From assembly GCA_030272155.1 (NCBI GenBank), contig CP126193.1:7068001-7132000 (forward strand): 64,000 nucleotides of DNA, in the 5' to 3' direction. Position numbers and translations under genes: made by a program. Positions 24,097 to 32,570 of this stretch are shown here, one piece after another; position 1 is the first letter of the stretch; the number at the start of each line of letters is the position of its first letter. Source of the DNA: Tetradesmus obliquus (Eukaryota > Chlorophyta > Chlorophyceae > Sphaeropleales > Scenedesmaceae). The notes below the pieces were generated by a model, which was given only the letters and a program-made list of their open reading frames with translations, was not told the origin of the DNA and did not search any database.

Positions 24097-24345
24097 ATAG
24101 AGGGAGAGCCGCATTGTGCTGACTATGTGTACGCATGGCAAGCCCTAGGCTGCTGGTCACTGCAGCACAGCTGTTTGGCGACAAGCCCTCGCAACAAGAT
24201 GCCACGCTGTAACCCAGTGATCATATTGGTATCAAGGTAAAGCTGCGGGTGGTGGCAAGCAGCAGCGGCGGTGGCAGCGTAATTGGGCAGGGTGATGCAG
24301 CAGCTGGAGCATCTGGGGCGCCTGAAGCTGGGTCCTCAAAATGAG
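24097..24345 (+). pseudogene. Decayed duplicate of the last EEP exon
   Basis: Directly after the stop codon, the segment from GAGCCGCATTGTGCTGACTA to GAAGCTGGGTCCTC repeats 23850-24096. It has lost a base or more in the CCAGGCTACCAGCTG region, and the TATCCC of the catalytic YPSDH stretch has become TAACCC (a stop). It cannot encode a functional exon. It is probably part of the 3' UTR or beyond it. Confidence 0.85.
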
Positions 24346-26050
24346 GTGATTTAGGTTAGCGCTCCTTGGGCGGGTCCTGGTCACTTCAACTTTGTATAAC
24401 ATAACTGTTGCGGTGGTGCAGTCTGCAGCAGCCACAGCTGCGCGGCGATTGTCGGTCATATGTCGTGGCGGTGTTGTGGTGGTTGGGTGGGGTTGTTTGC
24501 TGGGCGGAACATGTCTGCTGGGCGGATGCATCTGCCTGAAGCAGCCACAGCTGCGCGGCAATTGTCGTGGTAATGTTGTGGTTGTGTTGTGGTGGTCAGG
24601 TGGGGTTTGGTCGTGTAAGTGCCGGCGTGGCGGATGGCATCTGTGTGCACCCCTAGGCAGCTGCAAGTGCTGCCCCCAGCTGGCTCTTGCAGGAAACGTG
24701 ATATGATGGAGTTGCTGCAGGTTGCACAACGGTGATGCTCACATCACTAGCTTGCAGGCGTCACCAGCAGGATTGCGTGTGAATTGGTTTGTGGCACAGC
24801 TGCAGCAGCTTCAGCCAGATTGTACAACAGCAGGTCAGGCGTCGGATACTTTGTGTGTAGCTGTGCAACTCATGTCTGCATTGGTAGCCACAGCGCCAGC
24901 AGGCAGTCATGATAGGGGTGTTGTGGGCGCATTGCTGATTTGGTTGTTGCTGCAGCGTTGATTGGCTGCACGCCACACAGCCGGCTATCATGGTGTTGGT
25001 GGTGTCCCCATTGATCGCTGTCACAGCTGGCAAGCAGCACTGCAGTATGCCAGCTTGTGCAGTGCCCCAACTTTGGCAGTTGAAGCCAGCAATGCACAGC
25101 AACGCCGGTGGAAGGTTCAGAGCAGGCAAGCTGTGTTGGCAATGACACCGGATCAATGGTTGTGTGGTTTTGTTTGTGGCATGTCCGCTCGTTGTTTGCT
25201 GCTTACAACAGAGCAGTATGTTGCAGCAGCATGTACATATAGTATGACAAGTGTACTGAGTAGCGTTGAGCTTTGTGTGTCACTCACCCAGGCCGACCTG
25301 CAGCAAATGGGCGCCTTGCGCCCCATTCATTGTGTGGTGCCGCAGTGGTTGTCCACGACAAGGCTTGGATAATATCTACAGCAAGTGATGGTGCTGCATC
25401 CAGCAACTGCTCCTCAGGCCAGGCTGGCAACTTGTCTTGACGTCACTGGCAACCTGCTGTGAATGGGGTGGCAGATTGAACGCTGCAGGCATGTATCAGA
25501 GCTGCAATGCATGCCGCTGATACTCGAAGCACGCATGCTTGCAGTCAGCATGCCATGGATATTGCGTCGCGCTGTGTCACCCTTCAAATGCACAGCATAG
25601 GTGCAAGCATGTGATCCAGAGTTGCTGCAAAGAAAGCAGCAGCGCGTCGAATTCATTGTAATCAATGGAATGCTTTGGAGCCCCACCGACGTGCCGTTCC
25701 AGCATATCAGCACGGAAACTGCGGCGTCACCACAGATGAGGCTGCAAGTGACAGCAGCGTAACCAGGGCTCATTTTGCCGCAAGATGTTTGGGTTCAAAT
25801 GAACACGCACGTCACGTTTTCTTGATTTTGTCTAATTTTGTCATTTCCAAAGGCTGAGGAGCGACCGATCTTCAACCTGCTCTGCGCGGCATTGAGTCAC
25901 AGATCTTCGCGCTTGATAGACAGCAACCACGCCCGGTGCCGACCTGAAGACGCGACCCGAACACGAAAATGGCATCAGCGGTAGGCATAACAGCTGCTAA
26001 AGCAGCACAGCGCTCGGGCATCAACACAGGTACAGCACCTCTCACATGCC

Positions 26051-26092
<42 letters not shown>

Positions 26093-26122
26093 TTCACTGC
26101 GCTGCAGCCTCCGAGCCTCGAC
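24346..26122. other. Intergenic stretch with an imperfect direct repeat
   Basis: No gene recognised. GCAGCCACAGCTGCGCGGC and the following GT-rich 50 bp occur at 24426-24495 and again at 24539-24608. Open frames at 24962-25372 and elsewhere lack recognisable domains. A short ATG-led segment at 25969-26029 ending in a good GTACAG donor may be a 5' leader exon of the F-box gene, but its phase does not fit the next frame. A CTG run (13 or so units) lies at 26053-26092. Confidence 0.5.
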
Positions 26123-28514
26123 ATGGGGCAGTTGCAAAGCAGCATACCAGGTGAAGTGCTGGTGCAGATTCTGCGCTGGCTGGACCCATGCGACCGCATA
26201 TGGAGGTGTGCGCGGGTGTGCCGGGCACTGCTGGCAGCAGCAGGGGCAGCGACCAGTGAGCTAGATGTGAAAGTGTTCTACCAGCAGCAGGCAGATGCAG
26301 TGGTACCATGGCTGGCTAGGCATGGCAGCAGCTCCCTGACACAGCTGCGCCTGCAAGGCTGGGATGGGTACGGCCCTGCTGACTGCTGCTGCAGCAGGCC
26401 GGCTCTTTGCTTGCCCTGGCGCAGCTTGTGCCAGCTGCGCAGCTTGCGGCTGTCATCTTTGAACCTGGTCGAAGCCAACAGCAGTAACAACAAGGGCGTG
26501 GCGGCCTCCAGCAGCGGCGGCAGCAGCCAGCTGTCAGCTTGCAGGCAGCTGACACACCTGCAGCTAGAGGACTGCGGTGATGCAGGTCTGGGCGACAGCC
26601 TGCGCTACCTGACTGCGCTGACAGCGCTGCGGGTACTGCAGCTGCAGCTAGCTGAGCCAACCTGTCCAGTGTGCATTCACGGTGGCTGCGGCCCAATGAG
26701 CAGCGCAGCGCTGGGTGACACCTTAGCACACCTCAGCCAGCTGACGGAGCTCGAGCTGCAAGCATTGAAACGGCAACCGCTAGGTGGGGCGGCATTTGCT
26801 GCTGCCAGCAGCCTCAGCCGGCTGCAGAAACTAACACTGTATGATGTTGGAACACGAGATGAGCCAGTGGTGCTCAAGCAGCTGCCTAAAAGCTTGACAG
26901 AGCTAGGTATCTGCAGCGGCAGAGTTAGCTGCAGTGCAACAGACAGCACATGGCAGATGCCAGTGCTGCAACGGCTCATACTATGGGAGCGTGCGGAAGG
27001 CTTCAGGCCTGCTGCGCTGTTGCGAATGACGCAGCTGACAATGCTGGGATTTGAAGCAGAGGAGCAGCTGCAAGATGTGCTTGCAGTGATACCAGAGCTG
27101 CAGCAGCTCCGGGGGCTGCATCTGGGATTTTTAACAGGTGCAGCAGCGCCAGCAGACTTTGCGGCCCTGACATCCAGCAGCCACCTGAAGTACTTGAGCC
27201 TGGAACGCTGCAACATGGCAGCGGCAGCTCCACGGCACATGTTCACGACTGGGCGGCTGCTGCCTGGCCTGCTGATGCTTCAAATTGGCATTGATAAGGA
27301 CTTGAACAGCGCCATCAGTCATGTCGGGCCTGCTGGCGTAGCAGCCAGCAGCTTGATGCTAAGCCCTGGCGATGCTGCAATGATTTGCCGCAGCTGCCCT
27401 GCGCTGCAGCACCTTGTGGTGCTGGCTGTAGCTGAGGGTGTTCCTGCAAGTGACCTGGCGCCGCTGCTGCAGCTGACTGAGCTGACACACCTGGGCATTG
27501 AGGTGTGCTGGCTGTGATGATGCTGCAGCAGAGCAAGTGCTGGCAAAGCTCACAGGTACGCATGAACCTGACTTTATATGCGTTGTGTGCGCCCTTGGTG
27601 ATATGTGGCCTAGTTACGCCGGGAGATGTTTTGATTAGAGTGTGTGAGTATGCTGCCGCAGAGCGCATGCTGGCGATCCTCACTTGTATGCATCTTGAGG
27701 TGCACAGCGCTAAGCTACTGTGCTGCAGCACTTGCGCCTTGCCGTTAGATACTTAGATGGATGTGGTTTCAGCTGGTCAGCTGCTGCCATCACAACACTT
27801 CCTGCCTGCTACTAACAGTCAGCAACTGCTTAACTGTGTGCTGCAGCAGGCTTGCAGGAGCTGGCAGTCTGGTGCAGTCCCAGCTTCACTGCAGGAGGCT
27901 TGGCACACCTCACAGCACTGACAGCATTGACAAGCCTGCACGTAGATGGCGCCAACACCAAGGTTCCACAAGTCAAATCCATCAACTGAGCCTGGGGTGT
28001 TTCTGGGCAGCGCACACAAGCAGAGAGTGGACCTCAAACTACAGGTGCGTAGCTAGTTTGAGTGCAGTCGGGCTGTTGAAGTGAACAGAGCAGTGCCGCT
28101 CTCATGCCCTGCAGCCTTTGCTTACATCGACAGGGGCCTAGTGCAGAACATCTGCAGTATGTGAGTTACCTGCTGTGCATTGTCATCAGTGTGTGCTGCC
28201 CCCTCATCAGCAAAATTGATGCATTGCATGCTAGATATGTGTGCTGACAGCATCTCCTGCATGTTTTATTGTTTGGAATGCAGGCGTACGGCAATACATA
28301 CAAGCCAGTGTGGCAGCAGCTGCAGCAGCTGTGCACGCGCAGTCCATCAGGCCTGGCTGTGATGAAAGAGCATGCGCAGCAGCAGTCGCAAGCGGAGCAG
28401 CTGCCTCAGCAGCAGCAGCAGCTGCCCCAGCAGCAGCAGCAGCTGCCCCAGCAGCAGCAGCAGCTGCCCCAGCAGCAGCAGCAGCTGCCGCAGCAGCAGC
28501 AACAGCAGCAATAG
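26123..28514 (+). CDS. F-box/leucine-rich repeat protein with two apparent frameshifts
   Basis: The frame from ATG 26123 starts with an F-box (IPGEVLVQILRWLDPCDRIW then CARVCRALL, residues 8-38) followed by many LRR units of the type LTHLQLEDCGDAGLGDSLRY. F-box proteins are substrate adaptors of SCF ubiquitin ligases, with the LRRs binding the target. The main frame stops at 27515-27517, but reading one base later at about 27503 gives CAGCDDAAAEQVLAKLTG to a donor at 27556, which splices in phase to 27850 and yields LQELAVWCSPSFTAGGLAHL, plainly LRR. A second shift is needed near 27985 to reach FLGSAHKQRVDLKLQ (donor 28045), which joins 28284-28514, AYGNTYKPVWQQLQQL and a poly-Gln tail. Either the gene is decaying or the sequence has two single-base errors. 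Confidence 0.7.
28403..28510 (+). repeat. 21-bp poly-Gln minisatellite
   Basis: The unit CAGCAGCAGCAGCAGCTGCC plus C recurs about four times, coding LPQQQQQ blocks at the C-terminus of the F-box gene. Confidence 0.88.
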
Positions 28515-29711
28515 CAGCTGGTGCCCAGCAGCACATGGAAGGGTTGTAGCAGCGCGATGATTGCTGGCTGAGGCATCAGAAATGGCAGCCCCTCGGGCGG
28601 CGGTGATGCCTGAGCACATTGGAAATTGCAATGAATTCAAATGCGTCAGCTTTCGCGTGCCTGTGCTGGCTGCGCATGCCTTGTGCAGTGTTGCACGTAT
28701 GTGTAGGGACTGGGCCTGGGATCTACTTGAAATCACCAGGCTAGTGAGCAGCAACTGCACTGGGCAGCTACTTATCATGCCATTGCAGGGCAAGCTCTTT
28801 TGTTTATCCCCGTGTTTGTTGTTCCCGGCTGCCGTGGCTGTTGGCTGAGGTTATCTTTTGGCAGAAGTGCACCCACGTGGGACCAGCAAGAGAGTGATGA
28901 TGGGTGAAATGCATTCCTCTATCAGCCTTGGTGCCCTCTTTTACCGTATCAAAGCTATTTGAATATCGATATTTCAGCGAATACGCACAATCGCTGGCGT
29001 CAGGTGGCTTAAACAAGTCAGACCGTGACTTAAGCCTTCACTACTATCTCCTACTCGTTTCACGAAAGCTTCTGCTGTACTTCTCCTCTCATTGGCTACA
29101 AACGTCTCTATTCAGCTACTTCAACGCATATCACAAGCCTTAACGCAGCTTGCCGTCTCCTTGAGACTCCCGCTAGAACTGCGGGCGTTGAGGTCAAGCC
29201 AGGTGTCCGCGCGGCTACGTTCGTCTGCTATTTGTAAAGATCTTACTACCTTCGCAAATTAAGTTGCAAGTACCGTAGTTCACGACCATTGAACTCGAGC
29301 AGCAGGAGGGCTCTGCCCGGCATGTGGGCTGCAGGCAGCCTGCAGCAAATGCGTGGCTGCAAAACTGCTGCCACTGGACATGGATTGCGGCACGTTGGGC
29401 ATTTATCCCAGCAGGTGCCATGCAGGTGGGCAGCAAAGGCCCCTTGACCAGCAACTGTATCAACTGTCTGGCAGCTTGCTAGCAGCTCAACCTTATCATT
29501 CAAATACAGATTGCTGTCGCATAGATTGAAGTCTGAAGGTGTCAAGGTGTTGCAGCTGAAGCAGCCAGGGCAGGCTTGCACAACAGGCAATCCTCCCACA
29601 TTCACCAACGCAACACAGCCCACGTGTGCAGTATGATCAGCAGACAGTGAGCACTGAATTCAGTATACTACTACTTACTCTTCATTCACTACGACCCTGC
29701 TCAACCAATCC
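28515..29711. other. Intergenic stretch
   Basis: No gene recognised on either strand. The part around 28900-29260 looks less CAG-rich than its surroundings and may be promoter or 5' flank of the gene at 29712. Confidence 0.5.
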
Positions 29712-32536
29712 ATGCAGTCATGCACTCCTCGCCACCTGACCATTTTCCTGCAAACTCTGCGCTGCTCCTGCTGCGTCCGCAGCCCCCTGCATGGCCGCAG
29801 CCGCATCAGCAGCAGGCCTGGCGCACCCAAGCCCAAGCGCGGGTCCCGCCTCATCATGTACACAGGCCTGGAGAGCTTCCTGGGCTTGTCAGCGCTGCTG
29901 AAGCCGGAGGTTGCTGCTGTGTTCAGTGCTGTGCTGGCAGTGGGCAGCGTGGGGCTCAACTATTATGGGAACCTGATGACTGAGAGCAAGCGCGTGGAGC
30001 TGCAGAAGGAGGTGCGCAGCAGGGCCACTGGCCATGTTGTCAAGTGATTTACCACAGCTGCTTTAGCACACGGCACACCTGCATGTGCCGCACATGGATG
30101 TGCCAGAGGAGGGGATCTTGCTGCGGTGCAGCTGCATTACTGCAGCAGCACATCAGCATCTGACGATGATCAATGATGATCAATCACGACTGGCCTCATG
30201 CCGCACTGACCAGCCAGAAGCAGGCGGAGGCGGTGCCGCAGGACCTGGCAGTTGCATGCTGATGTATGCTGCCGTTGTGCTCACCCGCAATGCCTTCTTT
30301 CACTTTCCAATGCCGCAGCTGGACCGCGAGAAGCAGGCTGAGGCGGTGCTGCAGGAGCTTGCAGACGCATGCTGCATGTCGCTGACCTGAAGTGGTGTTC
30401 TTGCTTGATGCTGCTGCTGCACCTGCAGCTGGACCGCGAGAGGCAGGCGGAGGCGGTGCTGCAGGAGCTGGTCGTTGCATGCTGATATGTGCTGCTGTTG
30501 CGCTCACCCGCAATGCCTTCGTTCTTTTTTCAATGCCGCAGCTGGACCACGCAAAGCAGGCTGAGGCGGTGCTGCAGGAGCTTGCAGACGCTTGCTGCAT
30601 GTCGCTGACGTGAACTGCTGTTCTTGCTTGATGCTGCTGCTGCACCTGCAGCTGGACCGCGAGAAGCAGGTGGAGGCGGTGCTGCAGGACCTGGCAGTTG
30701 CATGCTGTTGTACGCTGCTGTGGTGCTCACCCGTAATGCCTTCTTTCTCTTTTCAGTGCCGCAGCTGGACCGCGAGAAGCAGGCTGAGGCGGTGCTGCAG
30801 GAGCTTGCAGACGCTTGCTGCATGTTGCCGACCTGAACTGCTGTTCTTGCTTGATGCTGCTGCACCTGCAGCTGGACCGCGAGAAGCAGGCTGAGGCGGT
30901 GCTGCAGGAGCTGGCGTCCATCATCGCGCGCTACCGCGGCCCGCTGCTGGAGAGCAGCGTGGACCTGGAGCAGCGCCTGTGGCACCTGGCCACCATGACG
31001 GGAGAGGTGGGTGCTGGAGGCAGCAGCAGTAGTACTGGTGTAGTTGCATGTGTGCAGCACTTGGAGGAGCGCCTGTGGCACCTGGCCACCATGACGGGAG
31101 AGGTGGGTGCTGGAGGCAGCAGCAGTAGTACTGGTGTAGTTGCATGTGTGCAGCACTTGGAGGAGCGCCTGTGGCACCTGACCACCATGACGGGAGTGTG
31201 TGCAGGCAACACCAGCAGCAGCGGCAGCAGCAGCAGCAGCAGCACAGATGCAGTATTGTTGCTTTCGTGCAGCGGTGTACGGCTATGCAGCAGCAGCAGA
31301 AGGAGGCAACGCAAGCACTGGCAGCCATGAAGCAGCAAATAGTCGACAGCTGCGACACTTACCTGTCTGTACTGCAACGTTTGCTGTTGATTTGCGTCAA
31401 ATTACCCGTGCGCAACCCACACCTAATGCTTCCTGTGCCGCACGCGCGATGTGTGTCGTGCTGCTGCTGCAGTGGTACAAGGCTGAGGACGTGCTGTGTG
31501 GCGAGGAGATCGCATACACACTCTTCACTCTGGCACAGGTGAGCTGCATGTCGCTGCTGCCGAATGGTGTGGCATGGTATGTGGATCCAAGCGCCATCTC
31601 ATTGAGCAGGGGTGGCCCTGTTGCAGCTGCAGTGCATGTGTGCTCGAGGTGGGCCCAGTGCAGCCGCATTGGTTTCCAGCAGCGCTGACACCGGAAGCAG
31701 AGGTGTTGACAACATCATACCATGTTATACGCACCTCCTGGTGCAAGTCCGTCATCAGCAAGATCATGACAGCGACCGCCTTGCTGCGGTCACCGCTGGA
31801 GGTGGTGCGTCGCGAGAGCATGCCAGCCATGATCTTTTATTGTCATCTTGAAGTCCAAGTGTCTCAACTGCCTGGCTGCTGTCATGTTTCAATATGCAGT
31901 TCCTGGGTTTTCTCGAAGTGGTGCGCCGCGAGGGCCCGCGCGAGCGCTCCTTCCTGGCGGCAGGCAACCCGCAGGGCAGCGACACACTGGCCACACTGGT
32001 TGAGAGCTTCCGCTTTGTGCTGTGCGCCAGCCCGGCAACACTGCAGGTAAGAAACTATGAATCAGATTCATAGTACAACAACCGACTGTGTGATACGCGT
32101 CAAACAAACGATTTCAGACACGTGTTTCAGAGGGTACCTGCAATGATGCTGCTGCCGTATGTTTGTATGTAGGGCTGGCTGGACGAGGCGGATGAGCTGT
32201 GCGACCGCTCATGGGCGAAGCGTTTGTTGATGTATGATCAGGACGCATGTATAACTCTGCTGCATCTTCTTCTGTTGCTGCTGTTGCTGCTGCTGCTGTA
32301 CGCTTGTGTGTAGGGCTGGCTGGATGAGGCGGATGAGCTGTGCGGCCACTCATGGGCGAAGCGTTTGTTGATGTATGATCAGGACGCATGTATAACTCTG
32401 CTGCATCTTCTTCTGTTGCTGCTGTTGCTGCTGCTGCTGTACGCTTGTGTGTAGGGCTGGCTGGATGAGGCGGATGAGCTGTGCGGCCACTCATGGGCGA
32501 AGCGTTTGTTTGATGTATGATCACGACGCATGTAAC

Positions 32537-32570
<34 letters not shown>

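Noticed and set aside
24962..25372. Gene of 136 codons between EEP and F-box genes
   Set aside because: No motif, no splice-consistent extension, ordinary composition for the intergenic sequence.
25969..26029. First coding exon of the F-box gene
   Set aside because: Its donor is phase 1, and the available acceptor before 26123 leads in that phase to a stop; it is more likely 5' leader or chance.
28231..28793. Alanine- or leucine-rich proteins on the minus strand over the poly-Gln tail
   Set aside because: Shadow frames of the CAG minisatellite.
30206..30910. CRISPR-like array
   Set aside because: The repeated unit is an exon start with acceptor, spacers are themselves repeated, and the context is a eukaryotic gene.
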